Below, one piece after another: positions 32,491-41,702 of a DNA stretch of 64,000 nucleotides. The DNA is from an uncultured Pedosphaera sp. Lineage in GTDB: Bacteria; Verrucomicrobiota; Verrucomicrobiia; Limisphaerales; Pedosphaeraceae. The notes under the pieces are model-generated. The model did no database searches. It worked only from the letters and a program-made list of their open reading frames with translations, and had not been told where the DNA came from. Each line of letters starts with the position of its first letter. The first letter of the stretch is position 1. Location: the NCBI GenBank assembly GCA_903918755.1, contig CAIXFN010000093.1, positions 33,259-97,258 on the forward strand. The letters run 5' to 3'. The position numbers and the translations under genes were made by a program.

Positions 32491-33867
32491 ATGGAAAAGC
32501 GCACCCTGAAATATGTCACCACGGCTTGTGCGGGAGAGCTGCGCCGCGGCTCGCCTGATGCCTGGGTGACCGGGGTGGCGACCGACTCGCGGCAGGCGGG
32601 GGTGGGGGAATTGTTTTTTGCCATCGCCGGCGAACGATTTGACGGCCATGCCTTCCTCGTCGAGACGGCGGCGCAGGGGGTGGCGGCCGTGGTGATCGAG
32701 CGGGCAAAAGTGCCCGCGGTCCTGCCGGATTGCGCGGTCATCGTGGTCGACGACACCCGCCGGGCGCTGGGCCGTCTCGCGGCCGCCTACCGGGCGGACT
32801 TTGCCGCGTTGCGGATCGCCGTGGCGGGTTCGAATGGGAAAACCACCACGAAAGAATTGCTGGGCGCGGTTTTAAGCGAAGGTCTGCCGACGCTTTGGAA
32901 CGATGCCAGTTTCAACAATGATATTGGGGTGCCCCTGACCCTGCTCCGACTCACGGCTGAGCACCGCTTGGCCGTCCTGGAAGTGGGCACGAATCACCCG
33001 GGGGAGCTTGCCCCATTGGTCCGTTTATGCGGCCCGCGTTTTGGGGTGTTGACGAATATCGGGCGCGAACACTTGGAATTTTTTGGCGATCTCGCCGGCG
33101 TGGCCCGCGAAGAGGGGGAGTTGCCGGCCGGCTTGCCGGCGGAGGGCCGCTTTTTTGTGAACGGGGATGACCCGTGGAGTGATCAACTGGCCGCCCGCGG
33201 GCCGGCTCCGGTCGTGCGGGTGGGTTTCGGGCCGCGGAATGACTGGCAGGTAACCGAAGTCCGGGCGGATGCCCGGGGCGCGGATTTCCAAGTGCGCGCA
33301 CCGCGCGCCGATTTGGCCGGGGAATACCGTTTGAATTTGCTCGGCCGGCACCAGGTGGGCAACGCCTTGCTGGCCATGGCGGTCGCGGGGGAACTGGGTT
33401 TGTCCGCGGCCGAAATCCGGCGCGGCTTGGCCGGCTGCCAGACGGCCAAAATGCGGATGCAATCGTGGCAATGGCATGGCGTCCGCGTGTTGGACGATGC
33501 GTACAATGCGAACGCGGACTCCATGCTCGCGGCCTTGGCGACCCTGCAGGAAATTCCCTGCACCGGGCGCCGCGTGGCCGTGTTGGGGGACATGGCGGAA
33601 CTGGGGGTGCAATCCCCGGCGGCGCACGCGGAGGTGGGACGACGGGCGGCGACAGCGGGGGTGGACCGGCTGCTGGCCGTGGGCCGGATGGCGGGCATCG
33701 TGGCCCGGGCGGCGCGGGACGCGGGCTTGCAGGAAGTGACGGAATTTGCCGAACCGGGAGCCGTGGCGGCGGATTTGAAGGATTTTTTGCGGGCGGGCGA
33801 TGTGCTTTTGCTGAAGGCATCCCGTTCTTCCCGCCTCGAGCGGTTAACCCAGGCCCTGCGGGAATGA
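32491..33867 (+). CDS. murF: UDP-N-acetylmuramoyl-tripeptide--D-alanyl-D-alanine ligase
   Basis: 458 residues. The P-loop AVAGSNGKTTTKELLG, the Mg-binding LAVLEVGTNHPGEL, DDAYNANADSMLAAL and GRRVAVLGDMAELG are the MurF hallmarks. It adds D-Ala-D-Ala to the UDP-MurNAc-tripeptide in the cytoplasm. The Lys carbamylated in E. coli MurF corresponds to E208 here (VAREEGELPAG), so a native carboxylate may replace the carbamate. It directly follows ftsI; murE, usually between them, is missing. Confidence 0.9.
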   Translation: MEKRTLKYVTTACAGELRRGSPDAWVTGVATDSRQAGVGELFFAIAGERFDGHAFLVETAAQGVAAVVIERAKVPAVLPDCAVIVVDDTRRALGRLAAAYRADFAALRIAVAGSNGKTTTKELLGAVLSEGLPTLWNDASFNNDIGVPLTLLRLTAEHRLAVLEVGTNHPGELAPLVRLCGPRFGVLTNIGREHLEFFGDLAGVAREEGELPAGLPAEGRFFVNGDDPWSDQLAARGPAPVVRVGFGPRNDWQVTEVRADARGADFQVRAPRADLAGEYRLNLLGRHQVGNALLAMAVAGELGLSAAEIRRGLAGCQTAKMRMQSWQWHGVRVLDDAYNANADSMLAALATLQEIPCTGRRVAVLGDMAELGVQSPAAHAEVGRRAATAGVDRLLAVGRMAGIVARAARDAGLQEVTEFAEPGAVAADLKDFLRAGDVLLLKASRSSRLERLTQALRE

Positions 33868-33886
33868 GCCGGGTGGGAAAGTGGCG

Positions 33887-35035
33887 ATGCTTTATTACTT
33901 AAGCCAATATTTATCGGATCAGGCAGCGGGAACCCCATGGGAATCACGGGTTTCCGGTTTGCGTCTGTTCAATTACATCACCTTTCGCGGGGTGGGTGCC
34001 GCTTTGACGTCGCTGCTGCTCGGCTTGTGGCTGGGGCCCAAGATGATTGCGTGGCTGAAGGAACTGAGTTTCGGGCAAAACTACCGGGATCGCGCCGAAG
34101 TGGCCGGCAATCTGACGGGCCGGGAACCCCGCAAAATGGGCACGCCCACCATGGGCGGATTGCTCATCGTCATCATCCTGAATGGCACCACCCTCCTGTG
34201 GGCGAAATGGAATACCCTCGTCCTGCTGACCCTGCTTTCCGTGGTGGTGTTGGCGGGGTTGGGTTTTTATGACGATTACATGAAAATCACCAAGGCCAGC
34301 AGTGGCGGGGCCAAGTCCCGGGTCAAACTGTATGTCCAGATTGGCCTGGCGCTGTTTATCGGGATTTATCTCTGGATGCTTCCGGCCACCAGCACGCTGA
34401 TCACCGAGATCATGGTCCCGTTTTACAAGCGCCCCGTGGCGGTGGGGGCGGGCGGCGTGGGATTGATTTTGACGCTGCTGACCATCGTGGGCAGCTCCAA
34501 TGCCGTCAACTTGACGGATGGTCTGGATGGCTTGGCGATTGGTTGCACCCTGATTGTTTCGTTTGTCTTCGTCATCCTGACTTACCTGGCCAGCAATGCG
34601 AAACTGGCCGCCTATTTGCAGATTCCGCATGTGAACGGGGCCGGGGAATTGACGGTTTTTTGTGCCGCGATGATTGGCGCCGGTCTGGCTTTTCTCTGGT
34701 TTAATTGCCATCCCGCCCAGGTCTTCATGGGCGACACGGGTTCGTTGTCCCTCGGGGGCGCTCTGGGCATTGTGGCGGTATTGATCCATCAGCCGCTCGT
34801 CTTGGTGATTGCCGGGGGGGTGTTTGTCATGGAAGCGCTTTCGGTGATCCTGCAGACCAGTTATTTTAAGTTTACGCGGAAACGTTACGGCACCGGGAAA
34901 CGTCTGTTCCTCATGGCGCCCCTGCACCATCATTTCGAAAAGAAAAACTGGCATGAATCCCAGGTGGTGACCCGGTTTTACATTCTGTGCATCCTCTGCG
35001 CCGTGGTGGCGCTCAGCAGCTTGAAGATCCGTTAG
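33887..35035 (+). CDS. mraY: phospho-N-acetylmuramoyl-pentapeptide transferase
   Basis: 382 residues from ATG 33887 (start MLYYLSQYLS as in other MraY; a GTG at 33881 is possible). Ten membrane helices can be drawn. Active-site motifs: GLGFYDDYMKITKASSGG with the DDxxK aspartates, SSNAVNLTDGLDGLA, VFMGDTGSLSLG and LHHHFEKKNWHE. It moves phospho-MurNAc-pentapeptide onto undecaprenyl phosphate to form lipid I at the inner membrane. Confidence 0.95.
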   Translation: MLYYLSQYLSDQAAGTPWESRVSGLRLFNYITFRGVGAALTSLLLGLWLGPKMIAWLKELSFGQNYRDRAEVAGNLTGREPRKMGTPTMGGLLIVIILNGTTLLWAKWNTLVLLTLLSVVVLAGLGFYDDYMKITKASSGGAKSRVKLYVQIGLALFIGIYLWMLPATSTLITEIMVPFYKRPVAVGAGGVGLILTLLTIVGSSNAVNLTDGLDGLAIGCTLIVSFVFVILTYLASNAKLAAYLQIPHVNGAGELTVFCAAMIGAGLAFLWFNCHPAQVFMGDTGSLSLGGALGIVAVLIHQPLVLVIAGGVFVMEALSVILQTSYFKFTRKRYGTGKRLFLMAPLHHHFEKKNWHESQVVTRFYILCILCAVVALSSLKIR

Positions 35036-35051
35036 CAGCAGCATATCCGGC

Positions 35052-36467
35052 ATGTTAGACCTCAAACAAAAAGCAGTTCTGGTGATCGGCCTCGGTCGGC
35101 GGGGCAGCGCCGCGTGCGAACTCCTCCGGGCCAGCGACGCCCGGGTGGTCGCGCTGGACTGTGCTGACACTCCGGAGTTGCGGAGCGAGGCGGACCGGTT
35201 GCGCTCCCGGGGGGTGGAGGTTCATCTCGGGGTTAACCAGGCGCCGGGGCGCGATTTCAGCCTGGCGGTGGTCAGTCCGGCAGTCCCGTCGGACAATCCG
35301 CTGCTGGCCGAACTGGCGGCCCGCCAGATTCCGGTCATCGGCGAATTGGAATTGGGCTATCAGCAGGCCCGCTGCCTCACCATGGCCGTGGCCGGCACCA
35401 ATGGCAAAGCCACCACCGGTGAACTCATTGAAAGCATGCTGGTGCGCAACCAACGCAAGACCCTGCTGTGCGGGCATGGTGCCCGGCCCGTTTGCGCGGC
35501 CGTCGGCCAGAGCAGCGAATTGGATTATTTATTGTTGCAGGTAAACGCCTTCCAACTGGAAACCACCCGGTTTTTCCGGCCGGCGATTGCCGTGCTCATG
35601 AATCTGGCGCCGGACCACCGCGACCGCTATCCGCGGGCCGCGGATTACGCCCGGGTGATGGCCCGCCTGTTCGCCAATCAACAGTCCTTCGATTGGGCGG
35701 TGGTCCAAAGCGAGGCCCTGTCCCAACTGCGCTCCGCCAATCTGCCCCTGCCGGCCAAACTGATCACTTTCAGCGCCCAAAACCGGCGCGCGGATCTCTA
35801 CCTGGACCGGGGGCGCATCATCAGCCGGCTGCCGGATTGGTCCTGGCCCTTGCTGGACTTGAGCCACTGCCAGTTGCAGGGCGCGCATAACGCCGAAAAT
35901 CTGATGGCCGCGCTTGCCGTGGGCCGCATCCTCCGGCTTCCGCTCGAGGCCATGACCGATGTGCTCGCCGCCCAGCCGGCCGGGCCGCACCGCTTCGAGC
36001 GGGTGGGGGAGATCAATGGCGTGACCTACATCAATGATTCCAAGGCCACGAATGTGGACGCTTTGCACCGCGCCCTGGAATACGCCCCGGGCGGGGCGGG
36101 GGAACCCAACATTTGGTTGATCGCGGGCGGCATCGACAAGGGCCTGGAATATTACGACGTCGGCCCTCTGATTTCCCGCCGGGTGAAAGGGGCTTTCCTC
36201 ATCGGGGCCGCCGCCGAAAAGCTCCGGGCCGCCTGGGGATTATTTACTCCTTGCACCTTGCCCGGTTCATTGTTAGAAGCTGTGGTTGCGGCCACGGCAA
36301 TTGCGGTGCCCGGCGATGTGATTTTGCTTTCACCAGCTTGCTCCAGCTTCGACCAGTTTCGAAACTACCAGCATCGGGGAGAAGTTTTCCGGCAGGCCTT
36401 TGCCGACCTGGCGGGTCACGCCCCGGCACCCATTACCCCATCCGCGGAAACCATTGCCCGGACATGA
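35052..36467 (+). CDS. murD: MurD-like UDP-N-acetylmuramoylalanine--D-glutamate ligase with altered active site
   Basis: 471 residues; all three Mur-ligase domains are present, with VIGLGRRGSAACELL, AVAGTNGKATTGELI, NDSKATNVDALHRAL, IAGGIDKGLEYYDVG and LLSPACSSFDQFRNYQHRGEVF marking it as MurD. It lacks residues that E. coli MurD uses: the P-loop Ser/Thr after Lys is A120, the Mg-binding Glu of LELSSFQL is Q163 (LLQVNAFQLETT), and the carbamylated Lys is M203. H189 is kept. It may be a divergent enzyme or a pseudoenzyme. Confidence 0.88.
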   Translation: MLDLKQKAVLVIGLGRRGSAACELLRASDARVVALDCADTPELRSEADRLRSRGVEVHLGVNQAPGRDFSLAVVSPAVPSDNPLLAELAARQIPVIGELELGYQQARCLTMAVAGTNGKATTGELIESMLVRNQRKTLLCGHGARPVCAAVGQSSELDYLLLQVNAFQLETTRFFRPAIAVLMNLAPDHRDRYPRAADYARVMARLFANQQSFDWAVVQSEALSQLRSANLPLPAKLITFSAQNRRADLYLDRGRIISRLPDWSWPLLDLSHCQLQGAHNAENLMAALAVGRILRLPLEAMTDVLAAQPAGPHRFERVGEINGVTYINDSKATNVDALHRALEYAPGGAGEPNIWLIAGGIDKGLEYYDVGPLISRRVKGAFLIGAAAEKLRAAWGLFTPCTLPGSLLEAVVAATAIAVPGDVILLSPACSSFDQFRNYQHRGEVFRQAFADLAGHAPAPITPSAETIART

Positions 36468-36588
36468 AATTGCCAGCGACAACCTGCTTTAATTTGCCTC
36501 GCGGTTTTTTGAGGAAAAACCCCGGGGCGACGAACCAAATCAAACCTGTTACCTCAAATGAAAGGACGCCCGCGGGCGCCACACCTAC

Positions 36589-37401
36589 ATGAATAAATCC
36601 AATCCACTCGTTCCCCAGGGTTCCCTGCTGGAACAGCAAAGCAAGGGACGCCGTCGAATCAAAATCTATGTTTACTGCGGCGTTGCGGTGCACGTACTCT
36701 TTCTGGGCGGTCTGCTGATGATCGGTTGCGGCAAGGACAACGACCCCGTCAAGAAGGCGGACGTCGTCCTCCCGCCGCTGGACAATACCAATCCGCCTCC
36801 GGTGGAATTGCCCGTGGCGAGCAATCCGCCCCCCGTGACGGCCTATGTGCCGCCGACCAATCTGCCGCCGGTCGTGACCCCGGTGATCCCGGCGCCCGCG
36901 CCGCTCATCCCGGCCCCGGCCCCGGCCGCCGCCGCCACGGAATACAAGGTTGCGAAGGGTGATTCCTATTACACCATTCACAAGAAGTTTGGCGTTTCGA
37001 TCAAAGCCCTGGAAGCGGCCAATCCCACGATGCCGGCCAACAAATTGAAGCCGGGCGCCACCCTGCAGATTCCGGCTCCGACGGCGGCAGTCGTCACCCC
37101 CGGCACCACCCCGGGCACGCCGGCGGTCACGCCGACGACGGACGCGGGCGAATCCTACACGGTGAAATCGGGCGACAACCTGACCAAGATCGCCACCGCG
37201 CATCACGTCAGTGTGAAAGCTCTCCGCGCGGCGAACAACCTTAAGACGGATCGCCTGAAAGTGGGCGACAAGCTGAAATTGCCCGCCAAGGCGGCCGGTG
37301 CTCCGGCGGTCGCGGATGCCACCCCGGTGCCGCCCCCCGTCGTGCCGGCTCCCGTGAGCACGACTGCTCCGACCCTGCCTGTCCCGGGCGCGACCCGTTA
37401 A
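36589..37401 (+). CDS. LysM peptidoglycan-binding protein of the dcw cluster
   Basis: 270 residues. A basic N-terminus (KGRRRIK) precedes one hydrophobic helix ending in a lipobox-like LLMIGCGK, so it is a lipoprotein or bitopic. A Pro-rich spacer (about residues 50-115) leads to two LysM domains: TEYKVAKGDSYYTIHKKFGVSIKALEAANP and ESYTVKSGDNLTKIATAHHVSVKALRAANN. It should bind glycan strands in the periplasm. A LysM gene between murD and ftsW suggests a septal role, by inference. Confidence 0.88.
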   Translation: MNKSNPLVPQGSLLEQQSKGRRRIKIYVYCGVAVHVLFLGGLLMIGCGKDNDPVKKADVVLPPLDNTNPPPVELPVASNPPPVTAYVPPTNLPPVVTPVIPAPAPLIPAPAPAAAATEYKVAKGDSYYTIHKKFGVSIKALEAANPTMPANKLKPGATLQIPAPTAAVVTPGTTPGTPAVTPTTDAGESYTVKSGDNLTKIATAHHVSVKALRAANNLKTDRLKVGDKLKLPAKAAGAPAVADATPVPPPVVPAPVSTTAPTLPVPGATR

Positions 37402-37455
37402 CCCGGTTTGTCCGGACGCCGGGTGACCTCACCCCGGCGTCCGGCGCAATTTCTT

Positions 37456-38589
37456 ATGAAGACCGCCACCTCCACCCTGATTTTTTGCGTTGCCGCCCTG
37501 CTCGCGCTGGGAATGGTGATGTTGTATAGCTCGATCATGGCGGAGCGGGGCGGTCATTACCTGCTGTTTCAGTGTGTCTGGACCTGCCTGGGATTGGCGA
37601 CCTGCCTGATTGCGGCCAATACGGATTACCGGATCCTCAAACGGTTTGCCTGGCCGTTGTTTATTTTTTCAGTGCTGCTCCTGATCCTCGTGCTCATTCC
37701 CCACGTGGGCTCCCGCATTAATGGCGCCCGGCGTTGGTTCAAGGAACCGCATACCAATATCCGCTTTGAGCCCTCCGAGTTGGCCAAGATTTCCCTCATC
37801 ATCCTGCTGGCCTGGTATGGCGAGCATTATCAGCGCCAGATGGGTTCCTTCCGCAAGGGGATCGTGTATCCCGGCATTTTCATCGGCCTGGTTCTCGGGT
37901 TGGTTTTCGTGGAGCCCGATGTCGGGTCCATGATGCTGATGGCGAGCGTGAGCGGTGCCTTGCTGCTTCTGGCCGGGGTGAAATGGCGCTTCATCGTGCC
38001 GCCCACTTTGCTGGCGGGTTCGGGTCTCGCGTATTTCCTGTGGAAAGATCCCATGCGCAGCAAGCGCATCTTTGCCTGGCTGGATGTGGAGAAACACAAA
38101 TTGGACATCGGTTTGCAGGCCAAGCAGGCCATGCTGGCTTTTGGCTCCGGCGGTTGGACCGGCCTCGGGCTCGGCAACAGTCGCGCCAAACTTGGCTTTC
38201 TGCCGGAACATCACACAGATTTCATTTTTCCGATCATCGGCGAGGAACTCGGTCTGGTGGCCACGCTGGGCGTGACGCTGGCCTTTGTGCTCATCTTGCT
38301 TTGCGGTCTCCATATCTCCTCCCGGGCGCGTGATCCATTCGGGATGTTGCTCGGTTCGGGCATCACCTGCCTGATCGGATTGCAAGCGGCCATCAATATT
38401 GGCGTGGTCACGAATGCTTTGCCGAACAAGGGCTTGCCGCTGCCGTTCATCAGTTATGGCGGCTCGGATCTGGTCATTATGCTTACTTGTGTGGGGATTC
38501 TGTTGAGTGTGGGCCGCCATGCCGTGGCCTCCGATGCCGAGGCCGTGGTCACCACCCCCGACGCCCTGCCCGAACCCCAGGCTTCCTGA
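37456..38589 (+). CDS. ftsW: septal peptidoglycan glycosyltransferase FtsW
   Basis: 377 residues from ATG 37456. SEDS-family membrane protein with about ten helices; typical motifs are ALGMVMLYSSIM, INGARRWFKEPHTNIRFEPSELAKISLIILLAWY, VEPDVGSMMLMA and the C-terminal ALPNKGLPLPFISYGGSDLVIMLTCVGILLSV. It polymerises lipid II at the division site with the FtsI transpeptidase. Its stop shares bases with the murG start (TGATG). Confidence 0.93.
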   Translation: MKTATSTLIFCVAALLALGMVMLYSSIMAERGGHYLLFQCVWTCLGLATCLIAANTDYRILKRFAWPLFIFSVLLLILVLIPHVGSRINGARRWFKEPHTNIRFEPSELAKISLIILLAWYGEHYQRQMGSFRKGIVYPGIFIGLVLGLVFVEPDVGSMMLMASVSGALLLLAGVKWRFIVPPTLLAGSGLAYFLWKDPMRSKRIFAWLDVEKHKLDIGLQAKQAMLAFGSGGWTGLGLGNSRAKLGFLPEHHTDFIFPIIGEELGLVATLGVTLAFVLILLCGLHISSRARDPFGMLLGSGITCLIGLQAAINIGVVTNALPNKGLPLPFISYGGSDLVIMLTCVGILLSVGRHAVASDAEAVVTTPDALPEPQAS

Positions 38590-39794
38590 TGCGCTCACAA
38601 TCCGATTTTCCCCGGGTGGCCATTGCTTGCGGTGGCACCGGTGGTCATTTGTTTCCCGGTGTCGCGGTGGCGCGCCAGTTGCGCCAACGTGATTGCGCCG
38701 TAACCCTGCTCATTTCCCCCAAGGAAATCGATCAGCAAGCTGTCCGGACCGCCGGAGATCTGGAATTTGCCGTGCTCCCGGCGGTGGGTTTGACCCGGGG
38801 CCGCCCGGCACAGTTTGCCCAGGGATTTGCCGCCTCCTTGCGCCAGTCGTGGAGCCGCTTCCGGTTGGCCACGCCCGATGCGGTGCTCGCCATGGGTGGT
38901 TTCACCAGTGCCCCGCCGGTCATTGCCGGGCGGATGTTCGGGGCCGCCACTTTTCTGCACGAGTCCAACACGATTCCCGGCAAGGCGAATCGGTGGCTCT
39001 CCTGGCTGATCGACCAGGCGTTCGTCGGCTTTCCCGAGGCGGCCGATCGGTTGCACACCCGCCGGGTGCGCATGACCGGCACCCCCGTCCGGCCCGAATT
39101 TCAAACCACTGATCCGACCGTGAACCCGGATGCCCGCGGTTCCCGGGCCAGTGCCCGCCTCGCGCTCGGGTTGGATCCGGATCGCCCCACCTTGCTGGTC
39201 ACGGGCGGGAGCCAGGGCGCCCGGGGGTTGAACGATTTGGTCGTCGCCCTGTTGCCGCGATTGGCTCAACTGGTTCCCCGTTTGCAGTTGTTTCACCTTA
39301 CCGGCGCCAACAATGCCGAGAAAATCACCGCCACCTGCGCCGCCCATCAGGTGAAGGCAGTGGTGCGGCCGTTTTTTGGAGAGATGCATCTCGCCCTGGG
39401 GGCCGCGGATGCGGTCATCAGCCGGGCCGGGGCGTCCTCGCTGGCGGAAATTGCGGCCATGCGGGTGCCTTCCCTGCTCGTGCCCTATCCGGCGGCCACA
39501 GATAATCACCAATTTTACAATGCCCGGGCGTTCGAAATGGCCGGTGCCGCCCGGTTGGTGGAGGCAAGTCAGGCGGATCCCGCAAAAGTGGCGGCCAGCC
39601 TGGCCGAACTCCTGGGAGCAACTCCGGCCGCCGCCACCATGCGGGGAGCCCTGGCCCAATGGCATTTTCCGCGCGCCGCCGCCGTCATTGCCGACCATTT
39701 GCTGGCCGTCGTGGCCGCCCGCCGGGGGAACCGGCAGGGCGCGGCATCGCTGCCCCCCCGGCCGCTGACCAATCACCAAACGGCGATCTTATGA
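38589..39794 (+). CDS. murG: UDP-N-acetylglucosamine--lipid I GlcNAc transferase
   Basis: 401 residues. GT-B fold with IACGGTGGHLFPGVAVARQL at the N-terminus, LAMGGFTSAPPVIAG, FLHESNTIPGKANRWL, then LLVTGGSQGARGLNDLV and SRAGASSLAEIAAMRVPSLLVPYPAATDNHQFYNA for UDP-GlcNAc binding. It makes lipid II on the inner face of the membrane. It is about 40 residues longer than E. coli MurG because of a C-terminal tail. The stop overlaps the murB start (ATGA). Confidence 0.93.
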   Translation: MRSQSDFPRVAIACGGTGGHLFPGVAVARQLRQRDCAVTLLISPKEIDQQAVRTAGDLEFAVLPAVGLTRGRPAQFAQGFAASLRQSWSRFRLATPDAVLAMGGFTSAPPVIAGRMFGAATFLHESNTIPGKANRWLSWLIDQAFVGFPEAADRLHTRRVRMTGTPVRPEFQTTDPTVNPDARGSRASARLALGLDPDRPTLLVTGGSQGARGLNDLVVALLPRLAQLVPRLQLFHLTGANNAEKITATCAAHQVKAVVRPFFGEMHLALGAADAVISRAGASSLAEIAAMRVPSLLVPYPAATDNHQFYNARAFEMAGAARLVEASQADPAKVAASLAELLGATPAAATMRGALAQWHFPRAAAVIADHLLAVVAARRGNRQGAASLPPRPLTNHQTAIL

Positions 39795-40747
39795 CTATGC
39801 TGGCTGCCGATCCCGATTACGCCCCCGCCGTAGCACTGGTTCCGGACCGTCTCGCCGAACTGGCGAAAGTCGTTTCACCCGAAACTGTTTTGCGCGCCGA
39901 TGAACCGCTCGCCAAGCGTACCACTTTGCGGGTGGGGGGCGGGGCGGAATGGTATGCGGAGCCGGCGTCGGAGCTGGATTTGGCGGCGCTGGTCCAATGG
40001 TGCTCCCGGCAGAAACTTCCTTTTTTCATCCTCGGTCGCGGGTCCAATTTATTGGTTCGGGATGGCGGGATTCGCGGGTTGGTCATCTGCCTGGCTCATC
40101 CCTGTTTCAGCCGGATCGACGCCGTCGGCAACCATCTGGTCTGCGGCGCCGGGGCCAAATTGAAAGCCGTGGCCATGGAAGCCCGCCGGCGGGAACTCAC
40201 CGGGCTCGAGTTTTTGGAAGGCATCCCCGGCACCGTGGGGGGCGCGTTGCGGATGAACGCTGGGGCGATGGGTTGCTGGACTTTTGATGTGGTGGAATCG
40301 ATCCGTTATATGGATCGGGCGGGCGGCGTGCATGAAGCCGAGGCGCGCGAGGTTCCGGTGGAATATCGGAGTTGCCCACTCTTGCTGGACCATATTGCCC
40401 TCGGGGCGGTGCTGAAAGGGCACCCAGCCTCCCGCGAAGTGGTGGACCAGCGCTTAAAAGCCTTCAACAAAAAGCGTTGGGAATCCCAACCCGCGGCGCC
40501 CAGCGCCGGCTGTATTTTCAAGAATCCCGTGCTCATCCCGGCGGGGAAACTGATTGATGAACTCGGCCTGAAGGGGACGCGCGTGGGGCAGGCCATGGTT
40601 TCGCACGAGCACGGGAATTTCATTGTGAATGAGGGCACGGCCACCGCCCGCGAGGTTCTGGAATTGATCGAAATCATCCGGCAGCGGGCCCGCCAGGAAC
40701 GCGGTATTGAACTGGCCACCGAAGTGGAAATCGTCGGCGATAATTAA
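39791..40747 (+). CDS. murB: UDP-N-acetylenolpyruvoylglucosamine reductase
   Basis: 318 residues, type II (short) MurB. FAD-binding motifs LRVGGGAEWYAEP, FILGRGSNLLVRDGGIRG and GIPGTVGGALRMNAGA; the proton-donor motif is SAGCIFKNP, so C241 stands where E. coli has Ser. C-terminal QERGIELATEVEIVG carries the catalytic Glu. It reduces the enolpyruvyl group to MurNAc using NADPH. In many clusters murC precedes murB; here murB follows murG directly. Confidence 0.92.
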   Translation: MTMLAADPDYAPAVALVPDRLAELAKVVSPETVLRADEPLAKRTTLRVGGGAEWYAEPASELDLAALVQWCSRQKLPFFILGRGSNLLVRDGGIRGLVICLAHPCFSRIDAVGNHLVCGAGAKLKAVAMEARRRELTGLEFLEGIPGTVGGALRMNAGAMGCWTFDVVESIRYMDRAGGVHEAEAREVPVEYRSCPLLLDHIALGAVLKGHPASREVVDQRLKAFNKKRWESQPAAPSAGCIFKNPVLIPAGKLIDELGLKGTRVGQAMVSHEHGNFIVNEGTATAREVLELIEIIRQRARQERGIELATEVEIVGDN

Positions 40748-40772
40748 CCGGCCGGATGGCGAAAATCTCGAG

Positions 40773-41702
40773 ATGAACAAATTGCTGCAAATCACCGTAT
40801 TGCTGGGCGGTCCTTCCGCTGAGCGCGAGGTTTCGCTCCGGACGGGTCGAGCCGTGGCCGGGGCTTTGCGTTCGCTTGGCCACACCGTCCATGAGGTCGA
40901 TCCGCTGGATCCCGCCTGGGAATTACCGGCCGGTACCGAAGTCGTGTTTCTGGCCCTGCACGGTACGTATGGCGAGGATGGCACGGTGCAACGCCGGTTG
41001 GATGCCGCCGGAATTCCGTATACCGGTTGTGATGCGGAGTCGAGCCGGGTGGGTTTTGACAAACGGCTCACCAAGGAGTGCTGCGTGGCCGCGGGTGTGC
41101 CCACGGCCCGTTTCACCGTGGTTACCGACGCGACCGCTCCCTGGCCGTCGGCTTGGGAACCACCGGTGGTGTTGAAACCGGTTCGCCAGGGTTCCAGTGT
41201 GGGTTTGCAATTTGTGGACCGGATCGCCGATTGGACCGCCGGTCTGACCGAAGCGCTGCGCTTTGATACGGAAGTGCTCGTCGAGGAGCGGATCATCGGG
41301 CGGGAAACCACCGTCGGGATTCTTGGCGTCGCCGCTTTGCCGGTGCTCGAGGTGCGACCCAAATCCGGCGCTTTTGATTACCGGAATAAATACACCGCCG
41401 GGGCCACCGAGGTTTTTTGCCCGGCGGAATTTGATGCCGCCACGACTGCCCGCATCCAGGCCGCCGCTTTGGGGGCGTTTCACGCCATCGGCGGCCGCGA
41501 TTACGCCCGCGTTGATGTCATGGTGCGTCCGAACGGCGACCCCATCGTGCTGGAAGTCAACACCCTGCCGGGAATGACCGAACTCAGCTTGCTGCCGAAG
41601 GCCGCCGCCGCCGCCGGGGTTGGTTATGCGGACTTGTGTCAGCGGATGATCGCAATGGCCCTGCTGCACCCGGTCTCGCCCACGGGAGGAAATTCCGTAT
41701 GA
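40773..41702 (+). CDS. ddl: D-alanine--D-alanine ligase
   Basis: 309 residues from ATG 40773. ATP-grasp fold: TVLLGGPSAEREVSLRTG, FLALHGTYGEDGTVQ, PVVLKPVRQGSSVGLQFV, VLVEERIIGRETTVGIL and VLEVNTLPGMTELSLLP with the metal-binding Glu/Asn. It makes D-Ala-D-Ala, the substrate of MurF encoded upstream in the same operon. Its stop overlaps the ftsQ start (ATGA). Confidence 0.95.
   Translation: MNKLLQITVLLGGPSAEREVSLRTGRAVAGALRSLGHTVHEVDPLDPAWELPAGTEVVFLALHGTYGEDGTVQRRLDAAGIPYTGCDAESSRVGFDKRLTKECCVAAGVPTARFTVVTDATAPWPSAWEPPVVLKPVRQGSSVGLQFVDRIADWTAGLTEALRFDTEVLVEERIIGRETTVGILGVAALPVLEVRPKSGAFDYRNKYTAGATEVFCPAEFDAATTARIQAAALGAFHAIGGRDYARVDVMVRPNGDPIVLEVNTLPGMTELSLLPKAAAAAGVGYADLCQRMIAMALLHPVSPTGGNSV

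Noticed and set aside
38589..40747. murC hidden between murG and murB
   Set aside because: murG and murB overlap by four bases, so there is no room; MurC is not fused to MurB, whose N-terminus is normal.
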